Part shown: positions 48,201 through 59,852 of the stretch, in pieces
How positions within the stretch are numbered: position 1 is the stretch's first letter
Layout of the letters: the number at the start of each line of letters is the position of its first letter
Assembly (NCBI GenBank): GCA_013398275.1
Contig: VZSE01014423.1
Span: 62,001 to 126,000, forward strand
DNA: 64,000 nucleotides
Direction: 5' to 3'
Source of the DNA: Promerops cafer
Taxonomy: Eukaryota; Chordata; Aves; Passeriformes; Nectariniidae
Notes under the pieces: model-generated
Seen by the model: only the letters and a program-made list of their open reading frames with translations
Database searches by the model: none
Told to the model about the DNA's origin: nothing
Position numbers and translations under genes: made by a program

Positions 48201-50580
48201 TTATTATATCCCCCCTTCCCTCATCCTTAATTGATTGCCAGAGGTTTATTGCTTACAATTTCAGTTTAAAACCTAGCCTGGTCCATACTAGGAAGGTTTG
48301 TTTTTGCTGTCAAGGGGTATGATTGAACTGGTAGCCAACAGTCTGACTTTGTTCACTTGTTTGCATCAGTGCCATTTCAGGGAAATAAATGGCACACACT
48401 CATGGCAAGGTGCCCATCCCATGGTGGCTTTGTCTGCAGCCAGGGCTCAGGGAAAGTGTCTGCCACAGTTCAGGGCTCATGGGGAAAGGGCTCCTGCATT
48501 GCTGTGGCACATCTGTGTGACATCCTGTCCACAGAGCAGCCACGTTTAGGTCAAAGACATGTTTGGCATGAGTTTAGGAGGTACTAAATTGATTTGTCAC
48601 CTGAATGGGTATCAAGATTTGCTCTGAAAACATAGATTAATGCTCCCTTATCCTTAGTAATAATATGTTTACCAGGACCTTTTTAATGCTTTTGCCCCAG
48701 ATTTATTCCTGGAATGCTGTGCTCCATTTTTGCAAGTTCATCTCCTAATTATTTTGAGAAAAACTTTTTAGAAAGGATCAGTAGATCCTGCATTGTTGGG
48801 AAAGAGGGATATTGGTCCAGTCTCGAGCAATGAAATTCCTTTTCTTATTCTGTGCTCTGCAAGTAGGCTTTTTCTTGTGAGTTTATTTTGCATTGAATCC
48901 AGAGTCACTGCCAGAATTGGGCTGAGAAATAACTGGGCAAACATTCCAATTTTAGATGTAGGAACATAGTGTACATCAAAGATGGCCATTTTAATCATTT
49001 TACCTCAGAAAAAAAATGATCTTTATGGAAATAAATATATACTCAGAAGAAGTGCTTTTCAGCAAAGAAAATTAGAGATGGTAAAATTGGCAGTGGAACA
49101 ATATAGTGACTTGTGATGCAGATTAGGAAAAATCCTCAGGTTTTGGGGATTTGTCTGCCTGTGGCCAGAGCTGTGCTAGGCTGCAGTGGAGTTCTAAGAA
49201 CAGAGAGGACTAGTGAAATAATTATATTTTCTGTTTCAAACTTTACTCTCCTGTCAGGGAGAGTTTCAGGCTAAAGCTGAAGCTTTGTAGGCTGTTAGAC
49301 CCCTGCTGCTTCTCGTGGAAGCTTTGTGCAAGAGGGGCAAAGCCAGAACATCAGTTCATGTCTTCACAGGAGAAGATGTGATTATTTGACTGCCTCTTCA
49401 TCCCCATTCACGGGGCAAAGCTTCCAGACAGCCTTCGCTGCACCCTTCGAGCCCTTTCATCCAGCACGGGCACCTTCCCGGACTCCGAGGTGGATGTGCC
49501 TCGTCCGCGGCAGTTCGGGAGCTGCGGCACAGAGTGAATCCAGGCTCTCCCTGTGGCTAAGCCCCAGGGATAATCGGGGCTAAATGAAGGCTCTGTGTTC
49601 TCAAACTACCGGCGGGCCCTAAGCAGTGTCTGGGCTTTGGCTGAGCACCAGACAGCGAAGCAGACTGATGTATCCTGAGAGCCGTACCAGGAAACACACC
49701 TGGAAATGCTCTCTTTGCAGCATTTGGAGAAGGGCTTGGTGAGGCACAGCTTGATGGTTATTTTTGCTAAGAATTTCCTTCTCTGAAGAGAACAACTTTA
49801 GATTGTAAACTTGGCTTTTCTTCACGGTATGTAGTCATACAAGATTTTTAACTTGGTTTCAAGTAAGAGGTTTTGGGGGTTTTAGAGAGTAGTGTAATAC
49901 AATGTGCCAGACATTATTTAATGGGTGTTTTGTAGTCTGTTGATATTTTACTTTTGCAACCATTGTTAATTGTTTACAAGGCTAAAGGAGCATCCTTTGA
50001 CTGTTCAAATGGAATATGCTTTTTCCTACAGTTGAGAAGAAGAAACAAAGCAAGAATAGAAAAAAAATCTTATTAAAAAAATATCAAGAAGCTTTAAATA
50101 TTTAATGCTGGCCTAAGAGAAATGTAACATGAAAAAAAAGGAATGAAGTGAAGGAGAACAGGAAAGATTGGCTTTTAAATGACCAAGTTAGCTTAAGACA
50201 ATCTCAGGTCACAAAGAATAACTTTAGTAGCCAGTATTGGTATATAAAATAGGTGATTCCATGACACTCACCAAGAAAAGAACCAGACACAAACCTAGAT
50301 AATGAAGTAGGAAAATATATGTGCTTAAGAGACATTGAGCCAGTAGCTCAAAGATTATTAAAAAATTGAGGGTAGCAACTGGTTGGCTATGTTATCTCTT
50401 TGGATTTTATCCATATGAGTTGTCAGGGGCTTAAAATTTGTAGGTCTAAGAGATCACCTGTAGCCTTACAGTACTGAGATGTTTGTTTAGCCATAAGTAC
50501 AGATAATGACTTTTGGAGAAGTCACCATCCTGTGAAGAGCGGAGGCAGAGCATGTCTGTGTTTGTGCATGTGATTCCAGG
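45201..50580. other. Intergenic, no gene recognised
   Basis: AT-rich sequence with a 23-bp period partial tandem duplication at 46609-46648 and a small CpG-enriched patch at about 49420-49620. GC-richer stretches at about 46400-46580 and 48390-48560 have short chance frames. No exon, RNA gene or clear transposon was recognised. Confidence 0.65.
46609..46648. repeat. 23-bp tandem duplication, 1.7 copies
   Basis: TTAGTACAGTATTTAGT occurs at 46609-46625 and again, unchanged, at 46632-46648, with ACAAAG between. It is a recent-looking slippage duplication, since the copies are identical. Confidence 0.85.
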
Positions 50581-50589
50581 TGGGAATGG

Positions 50590-51110
50590 AAGCAGCTTGG
50601 GCTGGCTCGGCTCTGCATTGCATCCTCAGGAGACAAGAAGCATCACTGTGCTCCTGTCTCCAGGCGTATTGGTGGATCTCTGCCCCCATGGACCTCCCTG
50701 GGCTGCAGGGGCACAGCTGCCTCACCATGGGCTGCACCAGGGGCTGCAGGGGAATCTCTGCTCTGGCACCTGGAGCACCTCCTGGAGCACCTGCTGCCCC
50801 TCCCTCCTCACTGACCTTGGTGTCTGCAGAGCTGCTGCTTTCTCGTACTCTCTCTTCTCTCTCTGGCTGAAGTTTCTGTTGTTCTGTAGTTTTCTGTCTG
50901 TCCCCTAAATGCGTTATCCCAAATATGCCACCACCACTGCTGCTGGGCTCAGCCTTGGCCAGCAGCCTGGAGCTGACTGGCATTGGCTCCATCAGACTTG
51001 GAGGAGGCTTCCAGCAGCTTCTCACAGGAGCCACCTGTCGCCCCCCGCTACCAAAACTTTGCTGAGCAAACCCAGTTCCCAGCTCTGGAGTCTTATCTGT
51101 CAAAGCCTAC
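50590..51110. mobile_element. Dispersed avian repeat, family not assigned
   Basis: GC-rich text such as CAGGGGAATCTCTGCTCTGG, ACTGACCTTGGTGTCTGCAG, GGGCTCAGCCTTGGCCAGCA and CAGCTTCTCACAGGAGCCAC recurs, as I remember, in many songbird genomic sequences, so I call this a copy of an interspersed repeat. I cannot name the family, and orientation and exact ends are uncertain. Long overlapping open frames on both strands (minus 50522-51103, plus 50513-50908) arise from this GC-rich repeat and are not credible genes. A TCTC/TCTCT-rich stretch lies at about 50840-50865. Confidence 0.5.
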
Positions 51111-54100
51111 TGTCACATCAACATCCATAAGCCACTTTGGAGGTATGTGTTTAAGTGGTATTTCTAATTGCTATGTTTTCTTCTTGCCAAAATGTTGACA
51201 AGTACCAGCCCTGAGCTTCCAGCAAGGCAGAGGTGACTGAAGCAGATCTGTGTCTGATCGGATACGAATGAACCAGGACAAGGGCTCTGCCAGGAACTGA
51301 ATGTTTTGGAAAGAACAAAGGAGTTACTCTGGTTCATGTCCCAAAATTAGCAAAAAATTTTGATTTATGAACTCTTGTCTATGCAGCCTTCCTGGAAAAC
51401 AAGGTATGATGCCCTCTCAGGCACATCATTGATGAGCAGTACCCTCAAATCCCCACCCCTGCAACTTGCAAGATGCTAGCTGTTGTGTCTTACCTAACTT
51501 TATTTTCTCTTTTCTGTGCATTCAGGATAACTCTTTTGTTCCATTTTCAGCCCACACGCTGACACAGCTCTGCCTCTCTCTCTCTTTCCTCTTACACTGT
51601 TTTTTAAGCATGCTGTAAACTTATTCGTTCCCTAAAGGCAAAAGCAGCTATCTGAGCAACACTTTGTCAGCATAATACATTTACAGAATGCATATTTATG
51701 AACCTTTGAGCCTTTATTGTTCCAGAGGGCAAATAAAAAACATGAAAAGTAGCAATATAGTGTTTCAAAGGTCCCTCAAGGAAAACAAAAGTAGTTGGAA
51801 ATAAATTTAGGGGAAAAAAAGTTCTTCTCCAGAAGAGAACCTTGAATTAACACATACAAAATACGGGGTGGGAAAGACTGTTCTCTTCTTCCACCTATCC
51901 CAGACTGTCCTAATCCAACTTCTAAGAAATTTTAAGCTTGAAAAATGGTTTAAAGCTTTACAAAATCATATAAATGGCATAGTTTAGACATATAATAGTA
52001 AACCAGAATTTTTAAAGCAGCATGTCTTGTTCAGTCATAATAAAGTAAAACAGTTTTTAAATGGAAATGATCATCTGCATTGAAATACACCACACAGATG
52101 ATCTGTGGTATGTGCCACAAAATTGCTACAGAGAAAAGATAGCTGAAAAATCAATAAAATGGCCTAATTGTTGTTATTTTAATTGACTCTGGGTTCTCAT
52201 TAACTTTACAGTGTATACCTTAACTTTTAAAATTAATGGGTTGCTACTCATTATTGCTGATAATAAAATAAAGCTGGTTAGGCAGTATTTGTGTTCTTAC
52301 ATATGTCCATTAACTCAACTGAAATCAAAAGGTAGGGAATAACAATGTTCCTAGATTATGCACCCAAAAATTTAAAACATTAAGTGTTGTTTCCCTGCAT
52401 GCAGAGTTCCATTTTAAAATGAGTGTGGCTGCCTGTAGGTTTCATCCAAAGCAAAAGCTGCAGTGTGTGTCCAACAACAGAGATAATCCAGAACTGCTGG
52501 GCTGCAAAACTGTGCAATGGGCTCTGGGGTGACCCTGCTTGGACAGGAGGTGGGACCAGGTGACCCACTGTGCTCCCTTCCCACAGGGCCCATTCTGTTT
52601 TTCTGTGAAACTCACCTGGACTCATCTCTATTACTTTTTTTGGCCTGAATTAGGGAAGGAGACCCAGAGAGCTCCCGTGGAACGATGCAGAATGCCACTG
52701 CCAGCAAAAACCAGCCTGGAGAGAGCCAGGAGCTGCAGCACCTCTGCCATAAGGTACCAGATGATTTGTGTGGAGGGATGGGGACTGAGGGGAAGGTTTG
52801 TTTCCTGGCTCTCACAATTTCACCAGTGGATCCTTCCTTCCAAAGGTCTGGTGCCTGTGCGGACAGGCTGTTTCTGGTGCTCACAGACACACTCAAAAAT
52901 CTTGGGTGGCCCAAAGGAATGAAAAGTGTCGACTTTGTAAGGGACACTTTACTGTGAGTATTGGCATCTGAGCTGGGGGTTTTCTGCTGAGAGGGTGGGG
53001 GTTTTTTTCCCAAGATCTTTTTGCCATTATAATGGCACACTAGAAAAAAAGTGGGAGAGTTGCCATGTGGAAATTCAACATTGCTCAGAGGAGGCAAATT
53101 TAAATTGATATGTTTAGTTGTTTATATATTTATGTATGTGTTGTTTTCAGTCATCAAAATGCAGCTGAATTCACAAATTGCTTCACTGCTTCTAAGGCTG
53201 CATTTTTGGCCATTATTTGCAAGTAACAGATTTTCCTTTCCCTTCTTTCCTCAGGAATCACTCTGTTTTGCCTTGTGTAAGTCCTGGACATTGAGACCCC
53301 CAGGGAGGAGAGGGGGGATGATTTGCTTCTGAACACCACTTTCCAGTGAATTGTGGTAATCATTTGTTAAACATGAGAGCAGCTTGAAACATTCCAACTG
53401 CTAAGGAATAACTGCACAGGTAACTGCACTGCTACCATGGTGCAGGGACTTTAAAAAGAAAAGAAGTAAAAAAAAAAGAAGTGTAGTTATGTTTCATTAG
53501 TTTCTCACGTTTTAGGTGTCACTGGCAATGTTACTTTGCAGAAAGACATCTGTAATACCAAATGGCTATTTAAAAACCACAAAAGAAACAAAAATTAATT
53601 TCTTGCAAGTTCTACAAACATGTTTGCCACTGGTGATGTTTTCTTCTGACGTGAGGAGGGTTCAGGCTGCCAAGACTGGGCAGGTTTCTCCTGGCTCTAT
53701 TCTGCTGTTGAAAAGATGATGTCTTTTAAGGGTATGTAACCCCATTTATAAATATGCTCTAAGTATTTCTGTTTGTCTTTTAAGAATCTCAGAAAAGCAG
53801 GATGTGCTGTTGGTGCCCCAGCCATTGCCTGTCCCCTCAGCAATGAGGCTTCCACGCCCTCCCTGCAAAGCAGTCCTTGTGCTGGGCAGGCACTGCAGGT
53901 GCCCAGGGCTTTGCAGGCTGCCCTGTAAATATTTTAGTGGAAATAGAGTACAAATGAAGTGTTAGGAAATTTGGATGGATTGTGAGCCAAGGGAGGCAGA
54001 AGGAGGTGCCGTGGGGGGAGGATATCAGGGGTGCTGTGTTAGCTCCATGTTCTCTGCACAGAGGGGGCACCATGAGGCAGAGGCTGTGATCCACCACTGT

Positions 54101-54324
54101 GGGACTGGTCAGGCACTTCTCTCATGGGGTGGGGGGCCTGGATATTGTGCCTGAAATGGACCTGCTGTCCCTAAACTCCACACAGGGAAGCTCCATCAGA
54201 GAAGGCAGTAATGGGGAAGAGGGGGGAAAACCCTCAACAGACTGAAATAAAAAGCTATTTACCATGAACATCCATAAATGGGAACAACCCAATACCTGTT
54301 GTTACCCAGATCCCCATAGATTCC

Positions 54325-54410
54325 TTAAAAAAAAAGAAAAGAATCCCCAAACCACACAAAGCTCCCAAAAGGCAAAAAAAACCCATACAAAACAACCAAA
54401 AACCCAAGAC
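54325..54410. repeat. A/C-rich low-complexity tract
   Basis: Runs of A interrupted by C, CC or CCC (for example CAAAACAACCAAAAACCC) make up most of this stretch. It is a compositional repeat without strict period. Confidence 0.75.
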
Positions 54411-57254
54411 TGTGGACATGATGCTTCAATTAATTGTGGGAGTCTGCTTTTTACTCCCATTCATGCTGCTACCCCCTCCAAAATAGGACTGTGTCTGTTT
54501 TTAGCAAAACAGGAGGTCCTTACAGAAGAAATGCTATGAACATACAAAATCTCTTACTAAGATGGAAACCACCATGAGACATAAAGATTATTAAATTAAA
54601 AAAAAAAAGAGAGAAAACTCAGTTTTCTGTTTCCTAGCTTTCTAAACAGCTTTTCAAAGCTTTTCACCAATATGAATCAAGCATAGACTGTTTGTATTCT
54701 TGACTCATTGTGAGAAAGACTGATAAATGAAAAGATCCACAAGCTAAAAAACCATACATGACTGCACTGTCATCTTTAAATTCCCTATACATAAGAAAAG
54801 TGGCAGGATGCAAATATGAGGCATTCTAGATCAAAGCCATAAAAATATGAAGATATTATAAAATAAATACAGTGAGTGACAGTAATGGTAAATATTTCAA
54901 ATCTAGTAAAATTAAAAATCTATAGGACTCTTGCTATTTCAGTAGTTGTACAGCGGGGTTTCAGAGTTCCAGATTACACCAAGTTTTCTTTTAATTAGAG
55001 GTGTCTAGCACTGAAATAATGAAAATGAAACATTTTGCATTATTTCTACGTAATAAAGGAATTGAGGGATTATCATCTTTTTACAATTTGCTTCTCTCCA
55101 AAAAGTAGTAAAAGTGTGGGAAAGAGGGCATATTGCCACTACAAAACAGAGACTGAACTTGGCTTCCTTTATTACAGTGAAATTTGCTGTCCTAAGAACT
55201 TATGTATCATTCCAAAAAATTGTATGTGTGGGTATTTCCCTCTTTTTCCTGGTCAAATTTTTCTTAAATAACAAAATCTTGAACATTATACTCGAAAATG
55301 GGTCTACCTGAGAGTCAATGAGGTCAAAGCAGTTAGGATCAATGAGCAGAAGCTGAGCTGGGACAAGTTAAGGCCTTTTAATGTACCTAATATTTGCTTT
55401 GAGAGTTGCTACAGTATTTTAAAACTTGTAGCGTTAATATTGTACCCAAGTTGATAATATTTGGAGAAAAGCTTCTTGAACTTGTCTGACATGCTTGCTT
55501 TTAAAGTTCTGGTTGGGCTGTGTGCCCAAGGCTGTCCCTGGTGGCAGGGGCTGGCTCTCAGAGCTGCCCATGGTTGGTGTCAGTCCCCAGTCTGCCTTTC
55601 CTTGTGGTTCTCCTGCTCTCCAGTTTTCACTGTGTGAGCAAGATGGAAACTGAACCTTTTCAAATGGGTGTTTCCTATGTCCAGCTCCTGCCAAAAAGGC
55701 ATTTTCCCTTTGAAAAAGATGAAGTTTCTCTCTGTTCATAATCTGGCTGTGCATCAGTGGCTCTGCTGTAAAAACAGTTAATGGAGAGGCTGATGTGAGA
55801 GGCCAGGTCCTAGCACTGCCTGTGAGTGAGGAATGAGTTGAAATATTCCTCCTGAATTACACGTTTCTGTCTGACTGGTTGGTGGTCTTCAGGCTGGCTC
55901 CTCCTTCCCTGCCTCCTTTTTTGGGGCCGTTTGGAAGAATGAAGATCTGGCCTAATATTATTGAGGATTTCCTGGAGACTGCATGCCAAATTAAAGGGGG
56001 AATAATAATAAAAAAAATCTAGTTTAGAGAACATGTTTATCTAAAAGAGGCCATGAAGTTTTTGTTTTTGCTGAGAGCACAGTAATATGAGATACTGTGA
56101 GCCTAAGGTTTAACGATATTATGCACCTAAGGTATTAAAGAGTCTGTAAAAGTGTGTCCAGCCCTATAAAATAATTTTCCTAGTGGAGCTGGTACCAAGA
56201 TAAATGACAGCCTCAAGTGCTTGTCAGCTCTGTGGGCTCATTCCTCTGGAGTGCAGCTGGAACTGCCACACCAGGAGGTAGATTATTGCCAATAGTCTCT
56301 GCTGTGCATCTGCTTTTTTTGTTGTTGTTGCTTTTTTTCCTCTCCAAGTTAGGTCAGTGGCTGCCTTTTTGTCTCCTTCCTTCCCTGTTTGTCATTTGTG
56401 CACCATTGGGATATATATTGAATGAACTGAGGAAAAACAAGGAAGAAAATTGGTAATCCTGGCTAATATCCCCAGAGTTATCACCAACAGGTTAGATGAC
56501 TTCTGTGTGAGGAGATTTTAGGGAGTTATTGTTAGCTGGTTGCTCTTACATATCCTATTTTTAAAAAGCTGGATTAATAGTAAATATGAAGATTGACATT
56601 CACTGTTTTTATTTTGGGGACGGCTCAGTGATCCAGCTTCTTAAGAGCAGAAAACAAGTTTGGTTAGAGGGTAGGCAGCCTTTTGTTGCAAGCTTTCTGT
56701 GAGCAGGTCAGTAATACCAGCCATAGGCTAAACCAAAAGCATTGTGCTCCTTGCTCAATAATTAAATGAGCTCCTCATTTCAGGGGCAGTGTCTAACACA
56801 GGCTGAATCCAGCGAGCCCACCAGCTGTGTACTCGCTCGCAGAAAGTTACTGCTATGATGTTGTACTGAATTTCTCCCAGTCATCCCAGTCTTATTAATG
56901 CCTCAGTGTGGCATAAAGCTTCATTCATTATTCATAATAATCCAGTCAGAGGGCACTCTGAGACCTGATAAATTCTCACCTAAATGACAACAGCTGACAG
57001 GGCCTAGGGTTTTATAGCCTTTCTCTTGCCATAGTAAGGTGCTGTGGGCAAAGGTCCAGAATGATCCTCTGCTAATGACCACTGTGATATATGAGCAGCT
57101 GCTGGTTTTCTGACACAAAGTCTACTCTGCTGAGCATCCAACCCACCAGCCGTGAGCAGCGGATAAATATCTGACAGGCAATATACTTCAAGAACAGATC
57201 ACGAAAGAAATTTGTCTCAGGTGGGAGAGAATAAAAGGGTTAATCCTGTGCTGG

Positions 57255-57350
57255 AGCACTGCAACATCAACAACAACAAAAACATCCTGGGGGCAAAAAA
57301 AAAACCAACCACAAAAAATAAACCAAAACAACAAAAAAACCCAAAGGAGA
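57255..57350. repeat. A/C-rich low-complexity tract
   Basis: It begins as CAACATCAACAACAACAAAA and continues as long A runs broken by CC and CCC. It has the same composition as the tract at 54.3 kb, and the open frames here are artefacts. Confidence 0.75.
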
Positions 57351-57814
57351 AGTCTGTAAATTCTGGCTGTACTGTTGTGGAAATGAGAATATGATTCCTA
57401 CTTCTGAAAACTCTTCCCTTCTGGCCCCCAGAGGGTTGAATAATCATGACTTTAGAAGCCTGTAAATTGCTTTATAAAAATCAATAATCATCTGCTGAAG
57501 GATATTAATTGCACTTTTTCACAAAGGGAAAAAGCTTCATAATATTTTATTGGTTTTTAATGGGCTCTTTGATACCACAGGAGGTAAGTGAAAAGCCTCT
57601 TTCTTTTGTTCAGGCACAGACCTAGCTTTTCAAAGGAACCTATGTACCTATTTGAGTTTTAACTTCTCCCTTGTGCTGAGGGTTCAAATTAAAAGCAGGT
57701 GGAGTTCTTTTATTTAGTCCTTCTGTTTTATTTTCAGTGGTGAATATTTCTCTATTATACCGTCTTTTCTAAGCTATATTGATGAATGTATGACATCTCC
57801 TGTGTTTCGTTGCC

Positions 57815-57822
57815 ATGCAAAT
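57815..57822 (+). promoter_or_regulatory. POU octamer motif ATGCAAAT
   Basis: An exact octamer in an AT-rich context, downstream of NEK7 and on the side where mammals carry the leukocyte gene PTPRC. Octamers are common by chance, so function is only a suggestion. Confidence 0.25.
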
Positions 57823-59714
57823 TGAGAGGTTAACTCTGGAAGTTTGATCTTATTGACATATAGCAGAAAAAATCAAGCTCCAAGTGCTTCGAAAAGATTC
57901 AGGACTGACCTGGTCAAGTCTGATATCTTTTGCTTGTTAAAGTAAGTATAGTGAGTACTCATTTTTCACTCTGCCTCATCTTTGCTTTGGAATAATGAGC
58001 CTTTGAGCCTGTTTAATGGTGCCATTATTGCATTTTCCACATGCACAGTGTTGGGTCTCTAGGCCAGGAGAACAATTGGTTGTTCTGCATATGAGCTTTG
58101 CTCAATATGAATTTCTGTCCACTCCATTCAAGAGGCAAAACCAGGTTCCTCTGGCCTGAAATCGTAGAGAGCTGGAGGTGAAAAGGTGGTCTTTGCATGG
58201 CTAAAGTTCAAGGCTGGAAATTTTTATTTTTTCAGTGGTGTGTTTTGACCCTACTCTCTCCAGGATTTGTATCACAGTAACAGAGATCCACAAGGTCAAT
58301 GAGGATGCTTTCACCTCTTCCCTCCTTTGGCACCTTCTTGTTAGTTAACAGAGACATGGACTTCACCCAGCTCCTAGACTGAACCAGTAGGTGGGATACC
58401 ACCAGACAAAAGTCAGGTTAGAGGAGATGGGTCATGTCTGGCACTGATTCTTAAGCTCATGTTATGTGGTGAACTCAGAACTTCTGTGAGCTGGGGCTGT
58501 TGGGACTCTTCAGGACTCAACCATTGACAGCTACTTTTATCACCCTAGTGCTGCAGCACTGTGACTTGCTTTAGGGACCACACTTCGAGGGCCAAAGGCC
58601 ACAGAATTTTACCATCTACTGGAATTATAGGAAAGCTTGATTTTCCTGTCTGAAGTAATTCTGGCAATGTTATTTGGCCTTGTTTGGAGAATGAGTTTTT
58701 CTAGTATTTCTATTAAAAGTGACACAGACTATTTATGTATGAGGTGTGCCTGAACTATAAGAAACTTCAATATATTCCAGACAAGCTTAGGCTTTGTCAT
58801 GGGTAAACATTCCTGGAATACCCCATGGTTGCCAGAGCAACTTGCAGCTGTAACCAAAACATTTGTCACTCTTGCTGGGTTCTTCTGTTGGCCTCCACAC
58901 ACACTTCTTCCAGTAGAAATAAACAAAACGTGACCTTTACTTAGAGTGACCCACACCAGTCAGAATACTGACTTGTTGGAGGCAGCCTGACCTGCAGTTT
59001 GTCAGGCCAAGCCACTGGGTGTTGCAGTTGTCCTCTGTTGTCTTCACTGATGTCTTCCTTCCTTCTCCTTGTTGCTGCTCTGCTGGATGAACACAGTTGG
59101 TCAATGGATTCTTCGTTTGAGTGTTAGGAAGGTGATGGAAAATGTTCTCATGGGTGTGGTTGGCCAAGGAAGACTTTTCCTTGTTATTTTTTCTTGTTGA
59201 GTTAGAATAGAAAGGTATTGATCCTCATGGACTTTGAAGAGTTGCCTGTATGAGTTTTTTTGACTGTGCAGCCAAATAATCTTTAATGTGGGATTGTCTC
59301 ACTCAAGAGTCTATCACTGAATGTCTCTTAAGTTGCTGACAACCCTGGGGATTGTTCCATTGCCTGGGGATTTACTATTACAATTTTTCAAATGCTTTTC
59401 TTCCTAAGTGTGAAAATGGTGGTTTTCCTTGTGGGTTTGTGGCTTAGTTAGGTTTTCTTTTTTTTCCCCCAGTAGAACATGCATATTCAATTTCATCTGC
59501 TTGAAGGACCTGGAAGTTACTTTTGTTTAGTTGACTCAAAATTTCCCACTGCCATAAGCAAGGGCAGATAAAAATATGGTCTAAAAATATTCAAAACACA
59601 AACTAAAAAAGCATTGCAAAAATAAATTTATTAGAAAATAAAGCTACATTAGTAAATTCATTAATTGTAGCCTATGCTTTTGAAAATCAAACTCTGTATT
59701 TAAATGTGAACATT

Positions 59715-59852
59715 CACAGAATCATGGAATGATTTGTATTGGAAGGGATCTTAAAGATCATCTGGTTCCAGTTGCTCTGCCATGGGCAGGGACACCTTCC
59801 ACCTTCCACTAGACCAGGTTGCTCAAAGCCCCATCCAACTTGGCCTTGCTTC
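59715..59852 (-). mobile_element. CR1 LINE 3' end
   Basis: The segment reads CAGAATCATGGAATGATTTG, then GGAAGGGATCTTAAAGATCA, TCTGGTTCCA, CATGGGCAGGGACACCTTCC, CCACTAGACCAGGTTGCTCA and AAGCCCCATCCAACTTGGCC. This is the reverse complement of the best-conserved avian CR1 terminus, so the element lies on the minus strand with its 3' end at the left and is severely 5' truncated. A CACCTTCCACCTTCCACT stretch shows a small internal duplication. Similarity is higher than for the copies at 15.9 and 37.9 kb, so this is probably the youngest of the three. Confidence 0.92.

Larger units (their letters stand above)
51111..59714. other. Intergenic, no gene recognised
   Basis: Mostly AT-rich. It includes A/C-rich low-complexity stretches at about 54325-54410 and 57255-57350, GC-richer patches at about 52500-52760 and 53810-53930, an octamer ATGCAAAT at 57815-57822, and a segment at about 56780-57120 dense in homeodomain-like TAAT and TGACAG words that looks like possible conserved non-coding DNA. 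No coding exon was recognised on either strand. Confidence 0.6.

Noticed and set aside
50522..51103. 193-codon minus-strand open frame
   Set aside because: It coincides with a dispersed GC-rich repeat and has overlapping frames on the other strand; no domain is recognised.
52612..53097. 161-codon minus-strand open frame
   Set aside because: Its composition follows a GC-richer patch; there are no domains, and no splice or promoter context.
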